NCBI GenBank assembly: GCA_934454655.1
Contig: CAKSFK010000029.1
Coordinates: forward strand, 1 to 13,203
DNA: 13,203 bases
Source: an uncultured Eubacteriales bacterium
Lineage (GTDB): Bacteria; Bacillota; Clostridia; Oscillospirales; Acutalibacteraceae
Direction: 5' to 3'
Part shown: piece after piece, positions 1 to 7,255 of the stretch
Numbering within the stretch: position 1 is the stretch's first letter
Layout of the letters: each line of letters starts with the position of its first letter
Notes under the pieces: model-generated
The model's database searches: none
What the model was told of the DNA's origin: nothing
Seen by the model: the letters and a program-made list of their open reading frames with translations, nothing else
Made by a program: the position numbers and the translations under genes

Positions 1-96
1 CTTGACCAGATACACATTCCCGACCCTGTTAAGCAGAAAATGGAATGTCTTGAAAAACGTATTTCAGAGCTTGAAAAGGCCCTTGAACAAAAATAA
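1..96 (+). CDS. C-terminal tail of an unidentified protein (5' end outside window)
   Basis: A frame open from base 1 ends at TAA 94-96 and encodes the last 31 residues of a protein. The final 20 or so residues are charged, with leucine/isoleucine at heptad-like spacing (around LEKRISELEKALEQK), which looks like a short coiled coil or amphipathic helix at the C-terminus. The stop lies 19 bp before the next start, so the two genes are probably co-transcribed. Too little is present to name a family. The competing frame that opens at base 2 is better explained as upstream read-through of the next gene, which has its own ribosome site and ATG. Confidence 0.6.
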   Translation, partial: LDQIHIPDPVKQKMECLEKRISELEKALEQK

Positions 97-115
97 AATA
101 CAAAAGGTGATAAAA

Positions 116-841
116 ATGGATTACGGCATACAGCTTTACAGTGTGCGCGATTTAGCGGAAAAGGATCTTTCGGCGGCGGTAAAACGCGTAGCAGAACTCG
201 GTTATTCATCGGTTGAATTTGCGGGCTTTTTCGGGCATAGCCCGGAGGAAGTAAACGAAATGCTGCGTGAGAATAACTTATGTGTATCAAGCACACATTC
301 CGGGTTTGACGACCTTGTAAATAATTATGATGAAACCGTGGCTTTTCACAAGGCAATAGGTAATAAGCTTTATATTATTCCGGGATATGATTTAGGCTCG
401 CAGGAAAAATTGGACGTTTTTGTAAAGAAAGCCTCTGAAATTTCAAAGCGTTTGGCAGCGGACGGCATAACGCTTGCCTACCATAACCATGCGCATGAAT
501 TCGAACTGAATACAGACGGCTCTTTAATATACGAGCAGTTGCTCTACCGCACCGATTTAAAGCTTGAAATAGACACCTACTGGGCGTTTGTGGGTATGAA
601 GAACCCGATAGACCTGCTTGACAGGGTGGGCGACAGGCTTGCCTGCATACATATTAAGGACGGCTCGGCGGACGGTCACGGCACACCGCTCGGAAAGGGC
701 GAGGCACCGGTTGCGGCGGTTTACGATTATGCGGTTAAAAACAATATTCATATGGTGGTTGAAAGTGAAACCTGCAACCCCGACGGTATTACCGAGGCGA
801 AGATATGTATAGATTACCTTCATTCGCTTGAAAACAGATAA
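116..841 (+). CDS. Sugar phosphate isomerase/epimerase-like TIM-barrel protein
   Basis: The 241-residue product resembles the xylose isomerase-like TIM-barrel superfamily (AP endonuclease 2 fold), cytosolic enzymes that isomerise or epimerise sugars, inositols or related compounds at a divalent metal. Visible signs are the N-terminal strand GIQLYSVRD (4-12), AELGYSSVEFAG (26-37), HNHAHEF (123-129), EIDTYW (151-156), IHIKDG (178-183) and VVESE (214-218). The acidic residues and histidines in these strand ends (H123, H125, E151, D153, H179, E216) are likely metal or substrate ligands. The frame is open further upstream, but ATG 116 is chosen because AAAGGTGA lies at 103-110 and the upstream extension overlaps the preceding gene. 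The substrate cannot be told from sequence, and no sugar kinase or transporter sits beside it. The cysS start is 20 bp downstream. Confidence 0.82.
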   Translation: MDYGIQLYSVRDLAEKDLSAAVKRVAELGYSSVEFAGFFGHSPEEVNEMLRENNLCVSSTHSGFDDLVNNYDETVAFHKAIGNKLYIIPGYDLGSQEKLDVFVKKASEISKRLAADGITLAYHNHAHEFELNTDGSLIYEQLLYRTDLKLEIDTYWAFVGMKNPIDLLDRVGDRLACIHIKDGSADGHGTPLGKGEAPVAAVYDYAVKNNIHMVVESETCNPDGITEAKICIDYLHSLENR

Positions 842-861
842 TTTACCGGGAGAGGAAACCA

Positions 862-2241
862 ATGAGAATATTTAACACCCTTACAAGGGAAAAGGATGAA
901 TTTAAGCCGATAACCGAGGGCGAGGTTAAAATTTACGCCTGCGGACCTACGGTTTATAACTACATTCACATAGGCAACGCGCGCCCGCTTTGCGTGTTCG
1001 ACGTACTGCGCCGCTATCTTGAATGGCGCGGATACAAGGTCACCTTTGTTCAGAATTTTACCGATATTGACGATAAGCTGATAAAGCGCGCGAACGAGGA
1101 AGGCTCCACCGTGCCCGAAATTGCCGAGCGCTATATAAAGGAATTTTGGACTGACGCCGACGGGCTTAACATAAAGCACGCGACGGTTAATCCGCGCGCT
1201 ACCGAGAATATCGAGCAGATACAAAGCATTATTTCGGCGCTTGTGGAAAAGGGCTACGCGTATCAATCGGGCGGGGACGTGTACTACCGCGCGCGGAAAT
1301 TCAAGGACTACGGCAAGCTTTCGCACCAGCCGCTTGAAGACCTCGAAGCGGGGGCAAGAATAGACGTTACCGAGGTTAAGGAAGACCCCATGGACTTCTG
1401 CCTGTGGAAGGGCGCCAAACCCGGCGAGCCTTACTGGGAGTCCCCTTGGGGCAAGGGCAGACCCGGCTGGCACATTGAGTGCTCGGCAATGGCGTGCCGC
1501 TATCTCGGTAAGACAATTGATATTCACTGCGGCGGTCTTGACCTTATTTTCCCGCACCACGAGAACGAGATAGCCCAGTCCGAAGCGGCAAACGGATGCG
1601 AGTTTGCCCATTACTGGATGCACAACGGCTTTATTAATGTTGATAATCATAAAATGTCAAAGTCGCTCGGTAATTTCTTTACCGTGCGCGATGTTGCGGA
1701 AAAATACGGCTACGAGCCCATACGCTATATGATGGTCGCCTGTCAGTACAGGAGCCCCATCAACTATTCGCTTGAGGTTATAGAACAGGCGAAAAATTCG
1801 CTTGAAAGACTGTATACCTGCCGCGATAATATTGATTTTGCGCTTAGAAACGCGCCCGAGGGCGGCGAGGCTCCCGATTTTGCGGAAACCAGAAAACAGG
1901 AGTTCATTGCCGCTATGGACGACGACCTTAACACTGCCGACGCGCTTGCCGCGGTATTTATGCTTGTGCGGGATATTAACACGCTTATAGCAAGCGGTGC
2001 GGGCAGGGAAACACTTGCCGCCTGCGCCGAATTGTTTGATGAGCTGACAGGTGTTCTGGGTCTTGTTTACAACCGTAGGACCGAGGCGCTTGACAGCGAT
2101 ATTGAAGAGCTTATCGAAAAGCGTACGGCGGCGAGGAAGGCAAAGGATTTTAAGACTGCCGACGAGATACGCGACAAGCTTAAGGCAATGGGTATTGTGC
2201 TTGAGGACACACCGCAGGGCGTTAAATGGACGAGAGCTTAA
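862..2241 (+). CDS. cysS: Cysteine--tRNA ligase
   Basis: This class I aminoacyl-tRNA synthetase activates cysteine with ATP and charges tRNA-Cys in the cytosol. The 459-residue length is normal for the family. The catalytic HIGH-type motif is HIGN at residues 36-39 and the KMSKS loop is at 264-268. The zinc ligands of the E. coli enzyme map to C27 (in CGPTVY), C207 (in WHIECSAM), H232 and E236 (in FPHHENEIAQ). The C-terminal part carries the usual DALR-type helical region and the RxxKDFxxADxIRDxL segment near 423-443. The ribosome site GGAGAGG (849-855) is well placed for ATG 862. The last 16 bp overlap the next gene, implying translational coupling. There is no room for a T-box leader, so regulation by uncharged tRNA at this position is unlikely. 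Confidence 0.98.
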   Translation: MRIFNTLTREKDEFKPITEGEVKIYACGPTVYNYIHIGNARPLCVFDVLRRYLEWRGYKVTFVQNFTDIDDKLIKRANEEGSTVPEIAERYIKEFWTDADGLNIKHATVNPRATENIEQIQSIISALVEKGYAYQSGGDVYYRARKFKDYGKLSHQPLEDLEAGARIDVTEVKEDPMDFCLWKGAKPGEPYWESPWGKGRPGWHIECSAMACRYLGKTIDIHCGGLDLIFPHHENEIAQSEAANGCEFAHYWMHNGFINVDNHKMSKSLGNFFTVRDVAEKYGYEPIRYMMVACQYRSPINYSLEVIEQAKNSLERLYTCRDNIDFALRNAPEGGEAPDFAETRKQEFIAAMDDDLNTADALAAVFMLVRDINTLIASGAGRETLAACAELFDELTGVLGLVYNRRTEALDSDIEELIEKRTAARKAKDFKTADEIRDKLKAMGIVLEDTPQGVKWTRA

Positions 2242-2960
2242 TAAAAAAAGAACCGCTGGGCAACGGCTTTTTTATAAATGTTTCGCCCTTACATACTTTC
2301 GGGACAGACGCGGTTCTGCTTGCCGATTTTGCGCGCGCCAAAAAACAGGACAGCCTTGCCGACCTCGGCACCGGCTGCGGAATAATTCCCTTTTTAATGC
2401 TGCGCGACGGTAATTTGAAAAGCGCCGTGGGGGTCGATATAAGCCCCGACGCGATATTTCTGGCTGAAAGAACCGCAAGGGAAAACGGAGTTTGCGGTTT
2501 TACCGCCTTAAATTCCGACCTTAACGATTTAAAGGGAAAAACGGATTTCGGCTGCCGCACGCTGGTTACCTGCAACCCGCCGTATAAAGCGCCGGGCGCG
2601 GGGCTTAAAAATCCCGAAAAGATGTCTGCCGTTGCAAGACACGAGGTTGCCTGTACGCTTTCGGATATAATCCGCGTTTCGGCAAAGCTTTTGCAGACGT
2701 CGGGCAGGCTTTGTATGTGCCACCGCCCCGAAAGACTCGCAGAGCTAATGTTCCTTATGCGAAACAATAAGCTCGAGCCGAAAAGGCTGAGGCTTGTGTG
2801 CAAAAAGGTGGGGGAAGAGCCGTGGCTTGTGCTTGTTGAGGCACGCAAATGCGGAAATACGGGGCTTCGCATAGAGCCTACGCTTTATGTTTACGAAAAC
2901 GGCGATTTTTCGCCCGAGATGATAAAAATTTACGGACCGTACAAGGAGGCGTATCTTTAA
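2226..2960 (+). CDS. trmN6: tRNA1(Val) (adenine-N6)-methyltransferase family protein (YabB/YfiC type)
   Basis: This 244-residue Rossmann-fold methyltransferase transfers a methyl group from S-adenosylmethionine to adenine N6. The E. coli relative modifies A37 of tRNA1(Val). The SAM-binding motif I is LADLGTGCGIIPF (44-56), followed by the acidic D71 at the end of strand 2 (VGVDISP, 69-75). The catalytic N6-adenine signature NPPY is at 117-120. The N-terminal HTFGTDAVLLADFA stretch (23-36) is typical of the YabB/TrmN6 family. The gene starts inside the end of cysS and has only a weak ribosome site, consistent with coupled translation. Position directly before rsmI matches the yabB-rsmI order of Bacillota, although the small GIY-YIG gene yazA found between them in Bacillus is absent. 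The exact tRNA target here is assumed from the family. Confidence 0.9.
   Translation: MDESLIKKEPLGNGFFINVSPLHTFGTDAVLLADFARAKKQDSLADLGTGCGIIPFLMLRDGNLKSAVGVDISPDAIFLAERTARENGVCGFTALNSDLNDLKGKTDFGCRTLVTCNPPYKAPGAGLKNPEKMSAVARHEVACTLSDIIRVSAKLLQTSGRLCMCHRPERLAELMFLMRNNKLEPKRLRLVCKKVGEEPWLVLVEARKCGNTGLRIEPTLYVYENGDFSPEMIKIYGPYKEAYL
2243..2273 (+). other. A/T-flanked hairpin with U-tract inside the trmN6 5' coding region
   Basis: Immediately after the cysS stop codon (2239-2241), a run AAAAAAG pairs with CTTTTTT (2267-2273) around a CCG/CGG core (2253-2255 with 2264-2266), an AA bulge and an 8-base loop. The shape is that of a small bidirectional intrinsic terminator. It also encodes residues of TrmN6 (KKEP...NGFF), so it may be only a by-product of lysine and phenylalanine codons. 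Function is unproven. Confidence 0.28.
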
Positions 2961-2964
2961 TACA

Positions 2965-3786
2965 ATGAGCGGAAAACTTTACGTTGTCGGTACGCCGATA
3001 GGTAATCTTGAGGATTTCAGTCCCAGAGCCGTGCATACCCTTTCCGAGGCGGATTTTATTGCCGCGGAGGATACGCGTGTGACATTAAAGCTTTTAAATC
3101 ACTTTGAAATTAAAAAAGAAATGCTTTCTTACTATGAGCATAATAAAAATTTAAAGGGAAATGTTATAATTGAAAGAATTTTAAAGGGCGAAAGCTGTGC
3201 GCTTGTGTCGGATGCGGGTATGCCCGCAATATCGGACCCGGGCGAGGACCTTGTGCGGCTGGCGCATGAAAACGGAATAACGGTTGAGTCCGTTCCCGGA
3301 CCGAGCGCGCTTATAACCGCACTTGCGATTTCGGGTATGGAGAGCGGCAGATTTTGCTTTGAGGGCTTTTTATCGGTAAATAAGATAAGCCGAAAAAAAC
3401 ATCTTGAGGACATAAAAAATGAAAAACGCACGATGATTTTTTACGAAGCGCCGCACAAGCTGCCCGCAACGCTTAACGATATGCTTGAAGTATTGGGTGA
3501 CAGAAAAATAGCCCTTGTGCGCGAGCTTACCAAAATTCACGAAACGGTTAAAAATACCACGCTTAAAGAGGCGGCGGAATATTACGGGGAAAATACGCCG
3601 CGCGGAGAGTTTGTCTTGATAATTGAGGGGAAAAAGGAAGAAAACAGCACGGTTTTCACTGTAAACGACGCCGTGGCAATTGCAAACAAGCTTATAAGCG
3701 AGGGCAGTTCAACCTCGGCTGCGGCAAAGGAAGCGGCACAGGTTACGGGATTTAAAAAAAGCGACATTTACAAGGCACTGATTTAA
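2965..3786 (+). CDS. rsmI: 16S rRNA (cytidine(1402)-2'-O)-methyltransferase
   Basis: RsmI methylates the ribose 2'-OH of C1402 in the decoding centre of 16S rRNA using S-adenosylmethionine. The 273-residue protein shows the family's tetrapyrrole-methylase-like fold: LYVVGTPIGNLEDFSPRA (5-22), the FIAAEDTRVT segment (31-40), the glycine-rich LVSDAGMPAISDPGEDLV (80-97), VPGPSALITALAISG (110-124) and FEGFL (132-136). A small C-terminal helical region (about 228-273) follows, as in family members. An AAGGAGG ribosome site lies in the end of trmN6 (2943-2949), about 15 bp before ATG 2965, which is longer than optimal. The gene follows trmN6 by 4 bp, so both modification enzymes should be made from one transcript. 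Confidence 0.97.
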   Translation: MSGKLYVVGTPIGNLEDFSPRAVHTLSEADFIAAEDTRVTLKLLNHFEIKKEMLSYYEHNKNLKGNVIIERILKGESCALVSDAGMPAISDPGEDLVRLAHENGITVESVPGPSALITALAISGMESGRFCFEGFLSVNKISRKKHLEDIKNEKRTMIFYEAPHKLPATLNDMLEVLGDRKIALVRELTKIHETVKNTTLKEAAEYYGENTPRGEFVLIIEGKKEENSTVFTVNDAVAIANKLISEGSSTSAAAKEAAQVTGFKKSDIYKALI

Positions 3787-3787
3787 A

Positions 3788-3790
3788 GGA
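3788..3790 (+). promoter_or_regulatory. Ribosome site deciding a GTG start for the LCP gene
   Basis: AAAGGA ends at 3790, 8 bp before GTG 3799 and 14 bp before the in-frame ATG 3805. Spacing favours the GTG, giving MDMENN as N-terminus. The difference is only two residues and does not affect function. Confidence 0.5.
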
Positions 3791-3798
3791 ATACGGGT

Positions 3799-5304
3799 GT
3801 GGATATGGAAAACAACAACGATATATTCGATTTTATCGGAGATGGGGATGATATTTATTCGTCGTCGTCGCGGAATGTCAATGAATTTGAGGATATTATG
3901 AGCAGCAGTAAAAAAAGAGGACGTTATGCACGACGCCGCAGAAATAAATTTGCGCGTTGGTGGTCAGGGTTAAAAAAATGGCAGAGGGCTACGGCGATTG
4001 CCTGCACGGCAACCGTACTGGCGCTGGCAACAGCCGTCGGAGCACTCAGACTGATGTTTAACTACAATTACAACAACATAACAAAGGACCCCGAGGACTT
4101 GGGGTTTGAGAGCGTTATTGACAGAAAGATAGTTAATATCGCGCTTTTCGGCATTGATACGCGCGACCCGAAATCATTTAAAGGTTTGTCGGACAGTATT
4201 ATGATAATAAGCCTTAACACCGAAACCAAAAAGGTTAAGCTTATGTCCGTAATGCGCGACACATTAGTACCAATAACATACAACGGAAAAACAACATACG
4301 CAAAAATAAACAGCGCTTACCGCAAGGGCGGTCCGGAGCTTGCCATTAAGACCCTCAACACAATGTTCGGGCTGGATATTTCGGAATATGCCACGGTAAA
4401 CTTTTTCGGAATGTCGGATATAATCGACGCCGTGGGCGGCATTGATGTTGAACTTGTTGAGGGCGAGCTTGACGTGTACGGCTACGAAAACGGCAAAAAG
4501 CTTAACTGGGGATTTAACGGCGTTATGGAGGAAATATGCTATTACAAGGGCATTGACCCCACGCCTTACTATATTAAAAAACCCGGCGTTTACCACCTCA
4601 ACGGCGTTCAGGCAACGGGTTACGCCAGAATAAGGCACGCAAAAAACTTTGAAGGCACTAACGACGACTACGGCAGAACCGACCGCCAGCGCTATGTTAT
4701 GGAACAGCTTTTCAATAAGGCGGTCAAGCTAAGCAAGGGTGAATACGTAAAGCTTGCAAAGGCGCTTATTCCGTGCAGTGAAACCTCGCTTTCGTATTCG
4801 GAAATAATCAGTCTTGCTATGAATATTCTGCTTAAATCGCCCGCATTTGAACAGACGAGAATACCGCTTACCGAATATCAGATGCCGTCAAAAAGCATTT
4901 CGGGCGTGGGCTCGTGCGTTTATTACGACCTTGACTACGCAAGCCGACTTGTCCACGCGTTTATATATGACGATATTAAACCCGAGGACTACATTGCCGA
5001 ACACGGCGTTGAAAAGAACGACTGGTACGCAAAAAGGGGCAGCGGAAGCACCGGTACTGCCTCAAGAAAACCGACCGCTTCATCCTCAGGCACGACGGGC
5101 ACCGTGACTTCCTCCTCGCAATCGACAAGCAGTCACACACCTTCTCAGGCGGAGTCGTCAAGCAGCCGTCCGTCATCCTCTTCACAGCAGTCGTCAAGCT
5201 CGCACGTTTCTTCGGGGGCAAGCTCACAGGCGGCGTCATCAAGCAAGCCGGAATCGTCCTCCGCACCCGAGCCGCCCGAAGACGACGATACAGATACGGA
5301 GTGA
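3799..5304 (+). CDS. LytR-CpsA-Psr (LCP) family cell-wall polymer ligase with serine-rich tail
   Basis: LCP proteins sit in the cytoplasmic membrane and transfer lipid-linked polymers (teichoic acids, capsule or other glycopolymers) onto peptidoglycan outside the cell. The 501 residues read as an acidic then strongly basic cytosolic leader (1-60, with RYARRRRNK at 42-50), one membrane helix (about 63-85), and the LCP domain (about 110-310). Conserved residues include D120 and R122 (FGIDTRD), D132, R153 (VMRDT), R277 and R279 (ARIRH), and D290, R293 and R296 (YGRTDRQR), which bind the polyprenyl pyrophosphate head group and metal in studied members. C326 and C373 lie beyond the domain. Residues from about 414 to 490 are mostly Ser with Thr, Gln and Pro, and the end is acidic (EPPEDDDTDTE). 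The gene lies 12 bp after rsmI and 4 bp before the next gene. The specific polymer is unknown. Confidence 0.93.
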   Translation: MDMENNNDIFDFIGDGDDIYSSSSRNVNEFEDIMSSSKKRGRYARRRRNKFARWWSGLKKWQRATAIACTATVLALATAVGALRLMFNYNYNNITKDPEDLGFESVIDRKIVNIALFGIDTRDPKSFKGLSDSIMIISLNTETKKVKLMSVMRDTLVPITYNGKTTYAKINSAYRKGGPELAIKTLNTMFGLDISEYATVNFFGMSDIIDAVGGIDVELVEGELDVYGYENGKKLNWGFNGVMEEICYYKGIDPTPYYIKKPGVYHLNGVQATGYARIRHAKNFEGTNDDYGRTDRQRYVMEQLFNKAVKLSKGEYVKLAKALIPCSETSLSYSEIISLAMNILLKSPAFEQTRIPLTEYQMPSKSISGVGSCVYYDLDYASRLVHAFIYDDIKPEDYIAEHGVEKNDWYAKRGSGSTGTASRKPTASSSGTTGTVTSSSQSTSSHTPSQAESSSSRPSSSSQQSSSSHVSSGASSQAASSSKPESSSAPEPPEDDDTDTE

Positions 5305-5308
5305 TATT

Positions 5309-6151
5309 ATGCCGCAGAATATTTACGAAGCTGTTTGGATATTCTTAATATATGCTTTTCTGGGCTGGTGCTCGGAGGTGGCTTTTGCCGCCGTTAATAA
5401 GGGCGCGTTTGTAAACAGAGGATTTTTGAACGGTCCTGTCTGCCCTATATACGGCTTCGGTATGCTTATAGTAGTCACCTGCCTTTGGAATTTAAGAGGC
5501 AATGTTATCCTGTTGTTTCTCGGCTCTGCCGCGCTTACAACGGCGCTTGAATTTGTAACCGGCTTTGTGCTGGAAAAGTTCTTTCACGATAAATGGTGGG
5601 ACTATTCGGATATGCCCTTTAACATAAAGGGTTACGTCTGCCTTAAATTTACAATTCTGTGGGGACTTGCGGCTTCCTTTATTATAGGGGCGGTGCATCG
5701 CTTTGTTTATATGATAATAAGGCTAACTCCGTTTACGCTCGGCGTTGTGCTGCTGTCGGTCTTTTTGGCGGCGTTTGCGGCTGACTTTGCCGTAACGCTT
5801 ACGGAACTCATAAAACTGCCCGGTAAGCTTAAGGCTATGTCCGAGGCGGAAAAAGCGCTGCGCGCGGTGTCCGATAAAATAGGTGAAAACATAAGCGATA
5901 CAACAATTGCCGCAAAGGAAAAGGGCGAAGCGCTGGCGGAGGAAAACCGCCCGAAAATGGAAGAGCTTAAGGCTGATTACGAGGAGAAGAAAAAGGAATT
6001 TTCTTCAATGCTTGAAAACCGCAATTTTGTACATAAGCGTATTTTAAAGGCGTTCCCAAGACTTAAAAACGGACGCTACAAGGCGGTTTTTGACCGTATA
6101 AACGAAATAAGAGCAAAGGTTGCCGATAAAAATGAAAAAGACGGCGTGTGA
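5309..6151 (+). CDS. Multi-spanning membrane protein, putative ABC-transporter type IV (CmpB-like) family
   Basis: The first 170 residues hold about five hydrophobic segments (roughly 8-27, 47-61, 65-89, 113-136 and 141-165). Recognisable family features are IYAFLGWCSEVAF (14-26), NRGFLNGPVCPIYGFG (36-51), LEFVTGFVLEKFF (80-92) and the WWDYS...FNIKGYVCL stretch (96-112). This pattern matches the CmpB-like putative permease family common in Clostridia, whose biochemical role is not established. No ATPase partner is encoded nearby. Residues 171-280 are highly charged and predicted helical or coiled coil (KMEELKADYEEKKKEF region), presumably cytosolic. The ATG has GGAG at 5298-5301. The 3' end overlaps the next start by 20 bp. 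Its position between an LCP ligase and an acyltransferase hints at an envelope role, which is inference. Confidence 0.8.
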   Translation: MPQNIYEAVWIFLIYAFLGWCSEVAFAAVNKGAFVNRGFLNGPVCPIYGFGMLIVVTCLWNLRGNVILLFLGSAALTTALEFVTGFVLEKFFHDKWWDYSDMPFNIKGYVCLKFTILWGLAASFIIGAVHRFVYMIIRLTPFTLGVVLLSVFLAAFAADFAVTLTELIKLPGKLKAMSEAEKALRAVSDKIGENISDTTIAAKEKGEALAEENRPKMEELKADYEEKKKEFSSMLENRNFVHKRILKAFPRLKNGRYKAVFDRINEIRAKVADKNEKDGV

Positions 6152-6311
6152 AAGCTGTGCAAATTATGTTTACGACCCCGAAAGCGACATAATGTACTGC
6201 GAAATGGATCTGGACGAGGATGAAATGCAGCGCTTTTTAACCTCGCAGACCTATAACTGTCCGTATTACGATTTTTATGATGAATATAAGATAGTGAGAA
6301 AACAAAATTAG
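6132..6311 (+). CDS. Small four-cysteine protein (DUF6472-like)
   Basis: The 59-residue product begins MKKTACESCANYVYD and carries C6, C9, C23 and C43, a spacing suited to a zinc knuckle or other metal site. Between them is an acidic, conserved-looking stretch (EMDLDEDEMQRFL, 24-36), and it ends with an aromatic segment and KIVRKQN. I recognise the pattern as a short uncharacterised family widespread in Clostridia, which I believe is DUF6472. That name is from memory. A TTG at 6120 could add four residues, but ATG 6132 fits better with AAAGG at 6115-6119. The gene overlaps the preceding membrane-protein gene by 20 bp and its stop codon overlaps the next ribosome site, so it is embedded in the envelope operon. 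No signal peptide is visible, so it is probably cytosolic. Function is unknown. Confidence 0.82.
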   Translation: MKKTACESCANYVYDPESDIMYCEMDLDEDEMQRFLTSQTYNCPYYDFYDEYKIVRKQN

Positions 6312-6321
6312 GAGCGGCGTT

Positions 6322-7146
6322 ATGTTTTATGTTTATTGGGTATTAAGCGCGGTGCTTATACCGTTGCTTAACAATTTTTACGGTATTTTGCGGAAGCCGT
6401 ATTCATGGTGGCTGGTGCCGGTGCTGCTTGTCGCGTTCTTTTTGGGCTTTGTAATTCTGCACCTTGCCGTGACCTGCGTGTGGATAGCAACCGCAAACGT
6501 TAACAAGCCGCCTAAAGGTACAAGGGCTTTCAGGGTGCTCGCAAACATCACAATACCATTGCTTTTAAAGCTTACAAGGGTTCGCGTTAACGCCGTGGGA
6601 ACGGAAAAAGTGCCGCCGAACGCGCGTATGCTGTTTATTTGCAACCACCAACACGATTTTGACCCCGTAATACTGCTTTCGGTTTTTCCGAACGCAAACC
6701 TCGGGTTTATCGGTAAAAAGGATATCTACGAAACAATGCCGTTTATAGCAAAGGCAATGCACAGGCTTTACTGCCTGCCCATTGACCGCGAGCACGACCG
6801 CGCCGCCGCAAAAACGGTAATTGAAGCGTCGCGCATTTTAAAATCCGGCATGGCGTCCATAGGCTTGTTCCCCGAGGGGTATACAAGCAAGACCTGCGAG
6901 CTTTTGCCTTTCAGAAACGGCGCGTTTAAAATTGCTTACCGCGCCGAAGCACCGATTGTGGTGTGCGTTATAAACAACACACGGGAAATTGTAAAGCGTA
7001 TGTTTTTGCGGCGTACGACAGTTGAACTCCGCGTGCTTGAAGTGATAAATTATGATGATTACAAAAGTTTTTCAACCGTGGAACTGGGCGAAAAGCTGCA
7101 CGCTGTAATGAAAGCCGAAATCGAAACTTTAGGCAAACGAAAATAA
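6322..7146 (+). CDS. plsC: 1-acyl-sn-glycerol-3-phosphate acyltransferase (PlsC-type)
   Basis: Members of this membrane-bound family move an acyl chain onto lysophosphatidic acid to make phosphatidic acid, the precursor of membrane phospholipids. Two hydrophobic segments occupy the N-terminus (about 3-20 and 29-57). The catalytic HX4D motif is H109-D114 in ICNHQHDFDPV. The glycerol-phosphate binding FPEG is at 183-186, followed by PFRNGAFKIA (196-205) and API (210-212). At 274 residues it is slightly long because of the N-terminal membrane region. AGGAG at 6310-6314 overlaps the previous stop codon and drives ATG 6322. The acyl acceptor could differ from the family norm, since PlsC-like enzymes also act on other lipids. 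Its final codons and TAA lie inside the left copy of a 17-bp direct repeat, so an insertion event may have occurred right at the gene end. Confidence 0.9.
   Translation: MFYVYWVLSAVLIPLLNNFYGILRKPYSWWLVPVLLVAFFLGFVILHLAVTCVWIATANVNKPPKGTRAFRVLANITIPLLLKLTRVRVNAVGTEKVPPNARMLFICNHQHDFDPVILLSVFPNANLGFIGKKDIYETMPFIAKAMHRLYCLPIDREHDRAAAKTVIEASRILKSGMASIGLFPEGYTSKTCELLPFRNGAFKIAYRAEAPIVVCVINNTREIVKRMFLRRTTVELRVLEVINYDDYKSFSTVELGEKLHAVMKAEIETLGKRK
7130..7146 (+). repeat. 17-bp direct repeat, left copy
   Basis: TAGGCAAACGAAAATAA is repeated exactly at 7256-7272, 126 bp away. This copy contains the plsC stop codon as its last three bases. Bases immediately outside the two copies differ, so the repeat is exactly 17 bp. 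Confidence 0.9.
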
Positions 7147-7167
7147 TTAGAATCCGCCCAAAACGCA

Positions 7168-7187
7168 GTTAATCCTAACGGATTAAC
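7168..7187. other. Perfect 8-bp hairpin
   Basis: GTTAATCC (7168-7175) pairs perfectly with GGATTAAC (7180-7187) across a TAAC loop. No T-run follows on either strand, so it is not a typical intrinsic terminator. Confidence 0.6.
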
Positions 7188-7201
7188 GAGTATTTTAACG
7201 C

Positions 7202-7255
7202 GGCAATGCGAGAAATCCGCACTCAAAAAACGGGCTCGGATTATTCTCGCTTGCC
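7202..7255. other. Long imperfect hairpin upstream of the secreted-protein gene
   Basis: GGCAA (7202-7206) pairs with TTGCC (7251-7255), GCGAGAA (7208-7214) with TTCTCGC (7244-7250), and ATCCG (7215-7219) with CGGAT (7237-7241). That gives about 17 paired positions, broken only by a one-base bulge (7207) and a two-base bulge (7242-7243), around a 17-base loop. The final TTGCC also forms a perfect 12-bp palindrome TTGCCTAGGCAA (7251-7262) with the right direct repeat, so two mutually exclusive foldings are possible. No U-tract follows. Confidence 0.6.

Larger units (their letters stand above)
7147..7255. repeat. Structured 109-bp insert between direct repeats (MITE-like or slippage-derived element)
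   Basis: The 109 bp between the repeat copies contain no plausible gene. AATCCG occurs at 7151-7156 and 7214-7219, and its reverse complement CGGATT at 7179-7184 and 7237-7242, giving two successive inverted pairs in a +,-,+,- order. Two further hairpins, annotated separately, fill much of the space. No transposase-like frame is present. Deleting one repeat plus this insert would place AGGAG immediately after the plsC TAA and leave 10 bp to the next ATG, which matches spacing elsewhere in this operon. Alternatives are a regulatory leader for the downstream secreted protein or a transcript-stabilising structure. Confidence 0.5.

Noticed and set aside
2..115. 38-residue N-terminal extension of the TIM-barrel protein
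   Set aside because: The extension overlaps the tail of the previous gene in another frame and adds non-homologous-looking sequence, while ATG 116 has a good ribosome site and a family-typical N-terminus.
842..861. T-box or other tRNA-sensing leader for cysS
   Set aside because: Only 20 bp separate cysS from the preceding stop codon, too short for a T-box.
820..1650. 276-codon open frame on the minus strand over cysS
   Set aside because: cysS is certain in the opposite strand with all signature motifs. The antisense frame gives a motif-free basic/hydrophobic protein.
3859..3870. (TCG)4 triplet run in the LCP gene
   Set aside because: Only four units encoding four serines, too short to propose phase variation or slippage control, and in-frame changes would be mild.
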